From Pholis gunnellus (taxonomy: Eukaryota > Chordata > Actinopteri > Perciformes > Pholidae): a DNA stretch of 64,000 bases. The stretch spans positions 8,552,579-8,616,578 of the forward strand of contig OU342826.1 in the NCBI GenBank assembly GCA_910591455.2, read 5' to 3'. The notes below the pieces were generated by a model. It saw only the letters and a program-made list of their open reading frames with translations, did not search any database and was not told where the DNA came from. Position 1 is the first letter of the stretch. Each line of letters starts with the position of its first letter. Positions 51,346 through 62,579 of this stretch are shown here, piece by piece. A program made the position numbers and the translations under genes.

Positions 51346-52212
51346 CTGCACATAAACAAAGAGGAAGCACCTTGGTGATCAAGGCCATTATCACTGTTCA
51401 TAATAAACAAGCAGGAGTGTTCTTGTGCGTTGTTAAGTTACCATGAAATTAAATATAGCGCCATGCTTCACTTCTTTTGGCCAAGATATTGGGAAGTTAC
51501 AAAGTGAGCACCAGGATAACCACTATATCAACATTATTTAACATAATTTCACTTAAGTAACAAGACATTGCTGCACCTGGTTCCTTGTTTAGTCTTACAA
51601 AAGGCAAGCACGCTGTTTGACTTTGTCTCCTTCAACTTGTTTTCTAACAAGAAAATGCTTGCCGTTGTTTGCATCACATTCATTTTAATTAGAGATTGCG
51701 GCCATCGTAAGACACGAATGCATTTTAATTTAATCTAATTACCTGAAAAGCAGGACTCTATCCATAACTGTCACTTTTTAATCATGAGGTTCTTCACAAG
51801 AGCAACAAAATGAGTGAAACCGGAGGACTTTCTCATGACAGTATCACAACCTCTTGAGCAATATCAATGCTGCTTTGTGTGAAAAAAATACATAATTTCC
51901 AGTCAGCAAGAACCTTTAAATCCTTACTATTAATTGCCATGCATAGCACGTATGCACACCTTTTAAGATACAGAAGAATATGTATCTGGAATGCATGGGG
52001 AGTTTTTTCACATTTGCCCCCAAACAGTCATGCTGAAAATCTAAGGCAAATTTTCATTTTACGGCCCGTCAGCTCCCTGATACAGAGCAAATGAATGCAG
52101 CAGCAAACAAATCTATCAAATCCTACATCAAAACAACCGTGCTCTCTCTGCCTGTGACTTAAGGACACAGACATAGCAGAGGAGAGAAGTGAGGGAAGAG
52201 AAAGGAGGAGGA
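51346..52212. other. Non-coding stretch with a complex block at 51.64-51.78 kb
   Basis: Positions 51640-51780 (GTTTGCATCACATTC, TTTTAATTAGAGATTGCGGC, AATTTAATCTAATTACCTG) are rich in homeodomain-type ATTA words and may be regulatory. The same place has a minus-strand CTTTTCAG-GTAATT junction. No gene. Confidence 0.45.
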
Positions 52213-52233
52213 GGGGGGGGGGGGGGGGGGGGG
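52213..52233. repeat. Poly-G homopolymer, 21 bases
   Basis: Uninterrupted G run following GGAGGAGGAG. Exact length may be unreliable. Confidence 0.94.
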
Positions 52234-52649
52234 AGTACTGAATGTATGACCCAACCTGTTCACTTGAGGAAAGCCCTCAGCAAGGAAGCCCTTTGGCTCC
52301 AATCCCGAACAACTGCAAACTCTATCCGAGGACAGGTCCCCAGCCTCGCTAATGGTTCATAATTAGGACACCTGTTGGGGTTGACACTACGACGCGCGTC
52401 TCCCTCCCAGATCCTCCAACACGCTCCAGACAAACGTTTATTTTCGTTGCCAACTGGAGAAACAAAAAGATCGTTCAGAGGCCTTGATGTGTGAATACGA
52501 CGAATGAAAGTGCAGGTTGGAACAGCTACAAGTGCACTGACGTATGGGGCAGTATCAGTGCAGTTCAATGCTTCTCCCGAGGCATTACGGTGGGTTGAAA
52601 ATGTCAATTTCATGCCATATAGACTTTGATTAAAGAGCCTAATGGATAC
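52234..52649. other. GC-richer stretch inside the longest open frame of the window
   Basis: The minus strand is open for 169 codons across 52260-52769, the longest frame in the window. It has no recognisable domain, and a frame of this length is roughly what chance allows in 64 kb. It contains a good minus-strand acceptor (CTTTTTGTTTCTCCAG at about 52455) followed 82 nt later by a weak CAG-GTGTCC donor. Confidence 0.4.
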
Positions 52650-52719
52650 CTGTCGGGAACATGACAGGTTAATCAGTGTCTTTTCATAAAGCTTTTTGTC
52701 CACCTCTGCTTGAGCGTCC
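52650..52719 (-). other. Exon-like segment, 70 nt (75 nt with alternative acceptor), coiled-coil-like
   Basis: On minus, a pyrimidine tract (CTTTTCCATTTCTTCTC...) leads to two possible acceptors five bases apart (GAAG and GCAAG). The donor is CAG-GTATCC, moderate. With the second acceptor the 70 nt enter in phase 2 and exit in phase 0: the first codon is an R split across the junction, then DAQAEVDKKLYEKTLINLS and CSRQ. The heptad-like charged pattern suggests an alpha-helical or coiled-coil segment. It joins in frame to the candidate at 57682 upstream and to 51183 downstream. No family recognised; chance remains possible. Confidence 0.32.
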
Positions 52720-55700
52720 CTTGCCTTCAACAGGAATGGCAAGAGAAGAAATGGAAAAGACATGCACAAGATGAGACATTAGAGCTATAATTAGAGGCAC
52801 ACGTTTGAACCACGATGTCTACCTCAGTGGATCCTCTAAATGCATGCTGCATAGTGATGTTCTTGAGAAAGCTCCCAGGCACTTGGATTGTTCTTGGTCC
52901 TCAGAGCATAATGACATAACTGGACCTTTAATTTGAGAGGACACGGGTTGATTCAATAATGAAAAAAGTAGTCGGAAGTATACCTCACACACGAGTGTCG
53001 ACAGAGAACTCAAAGCAAACATGTGCTCCCACTTTTGGCCGTCTTTGGAAAACACTCATTTTTATATGTTTGAATTATAACTGAGGGACATTTTTATTGC
53101 AAGCACAGATATAAAAAAAAAACTCTGATGAAGAGAGACACTAAGTTTAGTAGTTTTTATTTTATTTCTGCAAGTCACTGCACTTGAAATGATGACTTTG
53201 GAGAAATTAATGTGATGCTGGTTACTTTCAAAAGGCTCAGAGCACTGTGAGGGGGGAAATGCAATCAGTCATCAATTGCCATAAATTTCATTGCAGAGTG
53301 AAGAGAGACTGCCACATTTCTGCTGACACTGTAAAATAGTTTGACAGAGCGCAGGCTGGTTTTACAGTTATTTTTTTTGCAATGAGCTTTTCCATTAGGA
53401 AAATATCTACTCTGAGTCTACACCTCCACAGAGGTGCTAAATGTGTGTGTATGTGTTTCTGTGTGTGGATACGTATATGCCAATGTGTACGATGTGTGTA
53501 GTCTGCATATATCATATCAGCAAAAGAGAGGAAGCAGGCACAGCAGGTGAGGTCATTTACAGTTAGACAAGTGCCACTGAAAACATTGAATTTAATCAGC
53601 CATAACTCATTGCGTCGCCAGGACATAACACTTGGTAACCTGAGTGATGGGTTGCACTTTAAAAAGGCAAATGAACACTATCAGATATCTTCTTTTTAAT
53701 GAGCATGTGTACTGAATCCCATCACCTGCCACCTTAAAAGACACCAATGGAGCACTGATGACCATGCCAAACCCTTTGTCAGATTAACACGGAGTTACGA
53801 CAAACAAAAAATACTGTAAAACTGCATCATGGATGACAGACATAAAGGTAATATAAGCTGGGTGAACCAATTCTACCCACGATCAACCTTATTTTAATTA
53901 GGCATATTAAACATTTTCTTTATTTCTGCTTTGGACAATATCTTTAGCATAATTTCAAGGTGCACTACCAAATCCCTATTGCAGTCATTGCTAAAACTGA
54001 CATATTAGTCCCTGGGTTTGTATGTTGATGTCTTTGCTCCGTGTAGCTGCAGGCGTCTGCTCAATATGACAGCTATCACTGGCAATGCCAACTACCGAGT
54101 GTTACAAATAGAAAACCTTCCATGCTAATTGCTTTCTGTTGATTGCAAATACAGCCAGTGTAAATGTTTCATTCCATTATTAATCATTTCCTTGATGTTA
54201 GAAAAACACAAATAATTTAGACTTGAGTGACAAAGGCAAACAACTCTTTCCACTTGCATCTTTGTCACATTTCCGGATCTCGGTGCATAACTGTCTGTGC
54301 ACTACATGTGATTCAAATGAACATAACAAAAGTAAATCATCTGTTTTCCCATTTTTATGGTTTACTGTGAAACAAATGTAAATACCTTTATGCTTTTGGG
54401 TTATGGCTCCTATCCCATACTACAATTTCGATTATCAATATATACCTTAGAACTCTGAATCAAAGCAGTGTTTTTAGGAGAGAGGCAACCTAAAATGACA
54501 AGTCTTAAGGCTCTGACATAAAATATATATACATTTCCACAAAACTGTGTGCTCTTGGTGCCTTCATGGTATCCTGTGTCTGCACCACTCACAATACTGA
54601 CCAAAAAATGTTCGTACACTATATAAATCAAGAATAATGTGTTGTGTATGGCCTAAATAACAATTGGGTGTTGAATTATAATACAGAGACCTTTATAATT
54701 TTGTGTGATGTCCTTTTCACTGTGACACATTTTCCTTGTACTTTACTGTTCTTATTACCACTAAGGAGGTTATGTTTACCACTCGGTTTGTTTGTCTACA
54801 GGATAACAGAAAGACTACTGGCCTTATTTCCATTAAAGCTTGGTGAAAGTGTGTAGCATGGGAGCATTTTGGCCTTGGAGCTCTGCGCTCTCCGAGTGCC
54901 TCTTTCTTTTTTTTTGTTTAGTTTTGCCCGCTGTACTAATGACGGACAATTTTAACACATTTTGTGCATCCAAGTGAATTTAGCTGTCCACATATTTGAA
55001 GCTTTCCATTTCCATGTTGCAAACCTACATTTGAAATGGCAGATTTTCAAATAAGCACAGTATATTGGAAGCATCGGAGACTAAAAATGTATTTTCTTCG
55101 AGAGCAGGTCAATGGTTACAGGCAGGACAAAGACAGTATACAGACTCCAACGCAGAACCCCTTTTGCACACGGTCACACCACCTGAACCCTCTTGCAAGT
55201 CCCCACCACCCCACCCCAACCCATGCAAACACACACTTTAATCATTTAGATTCCCATTATCACAGCTTCCTCTTCTCATTACTCAACCTAGTTCTCCTCA
55301 CTACTGAGCCATGAACCAAAATTAATTCATTACCTTGTCTTCGCCAAAAGATTGCTATCTTAGCAGGATTTGAGTCCTCATTTTAAACTCAAACATTTGA
55401 CATTTTCTCACAAAACGTTAGATTAATTAGAATAACTTTGATGAAACAGAAAAGAGACGGGCCACAATATAACTGCTCAAGTGAATATGGGAAAGAAGAA
55501 TAAGACTATACAGACTGAGGCAATTTCATTGAGACAGCAAAGTGTGACTGGGGGCTTCCCATCTACAGCAGGTTGTCAGTCACAGGAACCTGTGCCTAGC
55601 GGCTTTGAACACTGTGTGCGACCATGCTCGGCTTGTTCTTTTACTCTCCGCTTCACTCTGCCCCTCCCGCCACCCATTTTCCTCCTGCTTCAGCGCATTT

Positions 55701-56783
55701 CACATCTAAGGGAAAACAAACAAGCAATGTCATTCCTCTATTATTTGCCAGGAAGCCCACTACTCAAGTCTTGACACTTGCATAATGAGAAGTAGATGTA
55801 CATGAGGTCCCTTCTCAGATGAGAGCTCTATTAAATGATCTCCATCACCGTGCCCAAGGAGTTTGGTGGATCGGGAAAAATACACAAGGGTAAAATGTAT
55901 GGACATTTGCTCCAGCACAATGGCAAATATGTCCTCTGTGGCTGCATTTTATGTGCTCTTAAAATACTTCTCACATTATGTGTTGACAATCCATTTTTGG
56001 AAAATGTTTTTCGTTTTATTTGATCAGTTAGCCATCTCTTTGCAGTGACCTGATTGGCTCCTCATTTTTGCATGCTAGGTACTAGTGATGGGGTCGGGCG
56101 AGTTGGGGTGGTGAGCTGACTAGTAAATGTTACGGGGTCGGCAGGGCTGGTCAGAAAGTGACAAAGCAGCATTCCAAGTAAGTTATCAATAAACTACAGA
56201 AACATTGTGTGCAGTAGAACACCTTCCCTTCCTTTCTGTCTTAAACACACACGATGAGACGCTCGTCTCTGTCCTTATCGTCTCAGACCTCAGTCCTGAC
56301 AATTGTGATACTACAATGCATGAAGCTGGTGGTTTGCAGGTCGGTTTCAGGTGGTTGATCAATGCATATTTTTGATGGTCAGATTTGGATTTAGTCATAA
56401 CCGCAGTAACATAACGTCACTGTTTCATAACCGCAACAATTGAAGAAGCAACTATTTCTAAGGTGTACTGTGTTGTTGCTCTGTGAAAGCGAGTTTTTTG
56501 AGACATGTTTGTGTGGGCGGAGACGTCTCCTCTCATGCTCCTTGGCAAAACCTGCCCTGCGCAGCAAGCGCCAGAATTGGCTAGGCGTCCATGCTCGTCA
56601 AATTACCGGTAACCTGATTCGTTCAGGTCCAATACAATGACCTGTCCTGAAACAAACTACATTGATAAAGGTCAAAGCCTAACTTTAACCAATCGTCTCT
56701 GCATAAACCAGCTACGCGGGGCAGATCCTGCCAAGAAATGCAGTGGGATTCATGATTGAGCGTGGGAGAGTCGTGCCCCTCAC
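52720..56783. other. Presumed intron or intergenic DNA, no gene recognised
   Basis: No domain-bearing frame. Several donor-like sites on minus (for example 52986, 55333) lack convincing acceptors. TG-rich degenerate sequence at 53440-53500. Low complexity and AT-rich overall. Confidence 0.5.
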
Positions 56784-56801
56784 CTGAAGCGCAGAGAAGA
56801 G
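56784..56801 (-). other. Recursive-splice-like site or 18-nt microexon
   Basis: The minus strand reads ...TTTTTACAG, then CTCTTCTCTGCGCTTCAG, then GTGAGGGGC. The 18 nt are themselves a pyrimidine tract ending in CAG directly before a strong donor, the signature of a ratchet (recursive) splice site. They could also be an 18-nt microexon that keeps frame (open in phase 2). It lies between the exon-like segments at 57682 and 52650. Confidence 0.2.
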
Positions 56802-57681
56802 CTGTAAAAATGTCAGAGGAAACCAACTTTTCAGCTGTAAATCTGCCAAGACATTGCCTTATATCTCCAGCGTGGGAGCATTTTGGATATGACCAGGGAG
56901 TCATATGAGCTGCAAAATAAATGAATTATAGTCGCTGATAATGCTACATTGTGAACAACAAATCTGTGTTGCAATCTGCAGGAGGGGAAAGCTAACTTTG
57001 TCAGCAACAGCTAACAGCTGTTATAAAATATGGAGGTTCCATTTAGTTACTTTATGGAGCGTTCATAGGCCTATTAGAAATATTCTGATTAATAATCGTA
57101 AGAAATGTGAAACTGATATTGGAGGAACATCCCTAGTTGGGAGGTGCTGATTGGCTCTCATGGGTGGGTGCAGGTTGAAAAAAACGCAGATGCGTGCACC
57201 ACTATTTGCTACCGTCTTCTCCAACCGCAACATTTTTCACGAACTTTTCACGAACAAAAGTAAATTCCCTCTCCAGATGTTGGCGTAACACTGACATTGG
57301 ATTCTCTCTTTTTTCCTTGGATGTAAAATTGCTGCTTGGGCATATAAATATAGAAACAGTCTCAGGCGGCTCAACATTGATGCTCTCTGGAAAGCAAAAA
57401 GAAGAAAAAACTAATTGGGAAACTCTGGGCTAGAGTGTGATTGTGACTTTGATCAATGACTGGGGAAACTCATTACCAGCGTGGGCCAGTGCGTGAGGCG
57501 GACCCTAATTGTGTGCCAGTCTGTAATTCTGTGCTGTAATTGACAGCTGGATGAAGCAGGTGTGCCCAGTAACAGAGTGGCGCGATGAGAGAGACAAAGG
57601 AGAAAGGGACAGAGAGATCACAAGATGGGATGAGGAAACGGGAGTGATAATGGATTAAGAAAGGCAAAGGGAGATTCTTAC
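56802..57681. other. Non-coding stretch, no gene recognised
   Basis: Nothing with a domain. Purine-rich on plus at 57585-57680. Confidence 0.5.
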
Positions 57682-57731
57682 CTCTCCTTGGTACAGATAT
57701 CTAAGGCTCGGGAGATGGAGAGAGGAAGGTC
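57682..57731 (-). other. Exon-like segment, 50 nt
   Basis: On minus, an acceptor ending CATTCAG, with the pyrimidine-rich tract some 20-60 bases upstream (TTCTTCTTCTCCTCC, ACTTTTTTAATTC), precedes 50 nt ending AGGAGAG and a good GTAAGA donor. In phase 0 the reading is DLPLSISRALDICTKE plus two bases that complete an arginine at the next candidate (phase 2). One other frame is also open, so openness alone is weak support. The helix-like RALDICTKE runs smoothly into the charged segment at 52650. No upstream partner was found with confidence. The weakest acceptor of the series. Confidence 0.28.
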
Positions 57732-58559
57732 CTGAATGGATTTATTTGTCCAAAGAATTAAAAAAGTGAATAGAGTGGAGGAGAAGAAGAAATCAGCAAA
57801 GTGGGATGTCCAAGTTTAGTCTTTGGTGTTGAATATTTGAACTATACACTTGCGTATAACTAAGATCAGTTACACTTCGGCTAATTTCTGTGGCGGTCCA
57901 GTGCTTCATCATTTAGTGTTATGTAGCCACAGGCTGAATTGTACTTTTTACCAATCCAATCAGTATTGGCCCCAATTATGATCCTGAGTGGATGAGGTAT
58001 CAGCCATGTGGTATTACCGTTTCTTCATCAGTGTCACTATAAAATGCAGTTTTTCAAAATTAGTTCAGTAATGGTGGGGAAAGTGAGACTTTGTATTGGA
58101 TCAGTACTCGGTATCAGTTGGTATCCTGAATTTAATTATCAGAAAACATAAACGAGAGAAAAGGTTGGATCATCATCGTGCATCCCTAATTTTAGTTCAT
58201 GTACTTTTGCACACAGGTGACATTTGAAAAAAGATAATCCTCATCTGCAGGTGGTGAGAGTATTAAAATGGTTGCAGCTATATTGCTTTCCTTATATTGT
58301 CCTTGTATGACTAGAGTGACAGACTGAACAGCCCCCACTTGTGGGGAGTCTGCAGTTCAATTGTTTGAGTTGCAAACTAGTTTAATTGATCTAATAAAAA
58401 AGCACTGTCCAAACAAGGCCCATCTGGTTGCTTAAAGTGATACACCAATTCATGGAGGGTGTTTTTTGCCATCTTTTGGCAAGCTCCCATAGGCCAGAGG
58501 CAAAGAATGTTGAATTCAATCAAGCACACCATAATTCCTTGCAATGTATGAGTGGGGCT
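57732..58559. other. Non-coding stretch, no gene recognised
   Basis: AT-rich; nothing recognised. Confidence 0.55.
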
Positions 58560-58720
58560 GACTCACAGGCTTCTAATGGCTGCTCATAATCAAGCACCAT
58601 GATTAAGCACTTGGGGAAGTGGGCACACAGTGAAAATCCTTTGGAGATGTCCTTTCCCTTAGAGCTAAGTACACTCATTACCTTGTGACAGCGGGTACGT
58701 GGGTGCTTCATTAGCTTTTA
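58560..58720. promoter_or_regulatory. Candidate regulatory element with paired homeodomain/NKX-type sites
   Basis: TAATCAAGCAC at 58587 is followed by GATTAAGCACTTGG at 58601. These are two GATTA/TAATC bicoid-type cores in opposite orientation, each continuing into AAGCAC, with a CACTTG NKX-type core. TGACTCA, an AP-1-type heptamer, lies at about 58559. The block is of high complexity and includes ACGTGGGTGC. No coding frame of note. Inferred from motifs only. Confidence 0.3.
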
Positions 58721-59017
58721 TGCCGGTTTGCCTGTATTTGCTCATAGTTTTCCTGATTTCCATAGAGTGAAAAGGCACCGAAAGAGCCCTTGAGTGTAAC
58801 ATTTTCAAGTCTGTATGCTGGCTCCGAGGCTCCAGGAAAGTCTCAAACTATAGCAATTGCAAGTTTCATGGTCTCACTCCAAGCAAGAAATGGAAGAACG
58901 GTCATTTTATAATAGTTTCACATAATCCAATATCAATCAATTCATAGAATCTCAAGATGGTACTTATAATAGTTCATGGTCAGCACAAAGTAAACCAAAC
59001 CTCTCAGGATCCTGTGA
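58721..59017. other. Non-coding stretch, nothing recognised
   Basis: AT-rich with no notable motif or frame. Confidence 0.5.
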
Positions 59018-59270
59018 TTGTCGACTAATTATAACGTTTACCCTGCCGGTAGAGACTTGACTGTGGCTAGAGGCCAGACAGTGGATGACTTTCTCCACAT
59101 GGCGATCTACATTAGATATCCAGACAGATGCTTCAGCCACACAGACTCATTAGCAAGGGCCATCCAGCTTCTGAACCAGTAACTACAACTTTGACCACCG
59201 CCATCTGTATTCTAAAAACATTGTGTATCCATTTAAAGAGAATTATTCAGTGAAATTTAGAGTTACCTGA
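59018..59270 (+). mobile_element. Probable LINE ORF2 C-terminal relic and 3' UTR start
   Basis: A 54-codon plus-strand frame ends at TAA 59180-59182. It reads YNVYPAGRDLTVARG, VDDFLHMAIYIRYPDRC, then SHTDSLARAIQLLNQ and stop. The ending (YPDRC...S..SLARAIQLLN-stop) parallels the KDRYSRSF..TAIRLNN block of the LINE at 32.1 kb, and the following ACAACTTTGACCACCGCCAT plus CTGTATTCTAAA resembles a LINE 3' UTR. 5' truncated; family unknown. A short host exon is the less likely alternative. Confidence 0.42.
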
Positions 59271-59699
59271 TACTTTGAAATATTTATATTTCTTCCACAA
59301 TACATACAAGCAGTGTAGTATTTTTACTCGTTTTATATATACATGATGGATGAGGTCATTTCTAAAAGCATGACTGTATCAGACAGCCGTTGCTCAAGAG
59401 TATCACACCATCTAAAGTCATCGCTCTGCTCATCAATAAACAAGATCTAAAAGACTTTTGAAAGTTTGGTTCGGCGGTGTTCAACATTAACGATGGTTGT
59501 TACGATGGGTGTGCAAATTCAGACTTTGCAAATGTGTGCATATGAATGCATAAACACACAAAGGCTCACACCATTGCCTTGAGGCATGGGGGAAGATGGA
59601 TTGCCACTAAGTGTCTTCTGAATCATATTACAGTCCATAGATTAGAACCATTATAGGTAAACCTCCTGGCAAAAAGATTAGTCTAATTAGTTCTCTCTT
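59271..59699. other. Non-coding stretch, nothing recognised
   Basis: AT-rich with no gene; may include the rest of the LINE 3' UTR. Confidence 0.5.
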
Positions 59700-59990
59700 C
59701 AACTATGCTCGTCTTTGGTTGGACACATTCGTGATGCATTGCCTCTTTCAAATTTAGAGAAGCAAGTGGAATGCCACTTTAAATCGAGTGTTTTACATCT
59801 TCCAATCTGTTTACCCTTGTCATCGTAATGAGACTTGAAATACTTAAATGGCTCTCGAAGCGATTTATTGATGACGATTTGCTGAATATTTGTTCGAGAA
59901 AGCAAAAGAAAGAAGAAATACTCAAGAAACAGCTGAGCTGCTGTGACTCTTTCACATCAAAGTCATTTTCCATCAACTCGGAGACAGTTT
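59700..59990. promoter_or_regulatory. Candidate conserved non-coding element
   Basis: High-complexity block with GTGGAATGCCACTTTAAATC, GTTTACCCTTGTCATCGTAA, CGAAGCGATTTATTGATGAC and GATTTGCTGAATATTTG. GTGGAATGCCAC contains the inverted repeat GTGG...CCAC around a TEAD-type GGAATG core, and GATTTATTGAT resembles PBX/HOX-type composite sites. Frames on both strands (65-69 codons) have no domain. Function inferred from motif density only. Confidence 0.28.
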
Positions 59991-62579
59991 TTTCTCCTCA
60001 AAATATGGATTTGATGATACTCATCTCTCACTCCTAAAATAAGCAGACAGATGCCTGACAAATGCCCTGATATCTATCAAAGTACTATCTCCGCGTCTTG
60101 TTTTTTTCCCTATCCATGCAGCTGTGACAATACATCACATAGGTTGATCCCGACTGTCTAAAAGTCTGCTGAATGTCACACACGTTTTCACACAGGTTGT
60201 CAGCGAGTGTTGTGTGTAGATGCATGTGTGGTATGTGATGCGTTAGTGTTTGCCTGTGTAAAATGCACACAGATATGTGCACAGAGTACTACTGTGGTTT
60301 GTGTGCGTGTGTGTGTGTGGTTGCATGCCTGTACACATTCGAGCACAAGCCTTATCCAGAAAGGGATAAATCCAATCCATTACCTGGCGGGGCTCAGGGC
60401 AGCTCAATCGATGGCACTCTCAGTGGCTGCTGATGAACTTCCCTCTCTGACAAGGTGTATCATTCAGACCTGTCGCAGACCAAGACTCTGTCTGGCATTT
60501 CAGAGCACCAATGAAACTGAAGGCCAAAAGAAACTGAGCAGACAGTGTCCACACTTCTGAAAGTATGTCAACAACACATTTGTGTCCCTAAATGGTTTCT
60601 CCGCCACCAGTAACTTGAATGGCAGCAAGTAGAGTGATGTGTATCCATCATGTCACACACCTTAGCACTATTGAATGCATGTATTATCAATTCATGCACG
60701 TGTCGGACATAAACTGTAATTATATTCAAATCGTACTGAATAAGAAAACACTGAATAACACGCTTCTGGCATGTCGAATCTGTACTCATCTAGAAGCATA
60801 TTTTCTTATCATCTGGCTGCCACTTCCCTTCAAATCGGAAAAAAACGAGAAGGATGGAGAGATGGAGGAGCAGTCAGTGTGAAGGAGGAGGAGAAGATCA
60901 AATGGCAGGGCGGTTATGAGATGTGTGTCTGATGCCTTTTCAGACTGCGCTGTTTTGGCCGCCGCACCAGTCAATCACGATTACAATGGCGAGGAGAGAT
61001 GGGAGCAGTGGTGCAGAAAGAGCAGGAGTGATAATTACAATGCAAGGGACAAGATAATGGGAACACGCTGCACTCTCCCAATCATTTCATGTATCAGCTG
61101 CCGACTGACCCCCCCCAACCCCCCCTTACTGACAACCAGCAATCACAGGTCATATTTGTGAAATCCAAAATGGATTAATTTGATGAGAGCAGTGGGGGTT
61201 GTGATCCGTCTCTGTGTATGCACGTGTTTTTGTGCACAGTTTTGTCAAATGTCAAAGAATATTATTTACTTGTACTTTTCCCTATGAAATAAGCACATGA
61301 ACATGACATTAGTATTGCAGCATGAAGAAGGGCCATGAGCACTGCTTTGTAAGCAGCTTGTTGCATTGACGACACAAGGCATCCCAATCCCGGATCTCAG
61401 AAGGATTCAAATTTGGGCATTTTGCTCTCAATAAATTGCAAGTAATTTACATTCATATTTTGCTTTTCAGCCACAATCTCATCCAGTTGCATAGAAAAGT
61501 ATCACTTTCACAGAAGTATATAATTATTGTCATCCATCAGGTCATCACAACTTTTTTTCCCCAACTATAGTGTCTTTAATCTGTGTTCAACACGACACTG
61601 ATTTAAAATGATATCTTCTGCACCACCATTCCATGTCACGCCTTACCGCCTAAACCTGCTCCCATTATGTGTAGTCCTTCACCATGCTAGGAGCAGTACA
61701 TGTTATCCCACCGCCTCTCTTAAGCATAGTCAGCTGAGAACATTAATCATAGGATCGTCTAAATTAAATTAACCATAAAGCGTAAAGAGGCTTAATGAAA
61801 ATTAAGTTGTTTATGATGTGCATGATTACAAGGGTATCTCCTCTGTACTGAAAGTACTAGAGATGAGCAATGGCATTTCAGCCATTTGAAAAAGGGACAA
61901 CTCTGATCACTCAGTTGATGCCCAGAAGCATTCAAGCAAAGTATATAGGCACAATCAATCATGGCACTGTTATTGAGGGAAATATTTCGTATTTACAAGC
62001 GCTACAATCAAGTGGGCCGAACTAAAATAGTATTTTTTTTGGTTTCGAAATATGGCATGTGTAAACTCCCTTTTAGGGTAAATTAATTAATAATAATAAT
62101 ATCAGTCATTTTAGCCAATGTTATAGGACTAAATGGTATACTACTTATAATTACACTTGACTAACAAGTGCAGCGTTTGCAACAATATTCCCAGTGTTAG
62201 CGTAAATAATGCTTCGTGCTTTGACCAGATAAAAACACCTGTATTAAGCTTAATCATTTGTAGCATGCAAAGGAACCATAAAACTAAAAACGCACTGAAG
62301 ACTAAAAGTCTTTGAGAGCATTAATTGTGTCTGCTTGCACAATGTCAATCAACTGATCCTTGCCACCAAAGCTGTTCACACAAATACATGAGTGGATGAT
62401 TACAAATATGTCTGTTTAAACAAGTGTCAAAGATAAGGTTGCTTTTCCTCCTTGGTATCAAACAAATGACAAAGTTGCTAAAGCCATTTCATGCTTAGAA
62501 AAACTAAGCATACTTTAAAAAGACTCGAGGGTATATTACCTTGTTGACCTCATATTCAAGGTTGGACTCTAACACAAGA
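59991..62579. other. Non-coding stretch, no gene recognised
   Basis: GT-rich degenerate sequence at 60200-60330; C-rich ACCCCCCCCAACCCCCC at 61108. An exon-like interval at its right end (62540-62591, minus) overlaps the start of L2 homology and is listed as rejected. No domain-bearing frame. Confidence 0.5.

Noticed and set aside
52260..52769. Longest open frame of the window (169 codons, minus)
   Set aside because: No recognisable domain. A frame of this length is near chance expectation for 64 kb in six frames. Only the sub-segment 52650-52719 is kept as an exon-like candidate.
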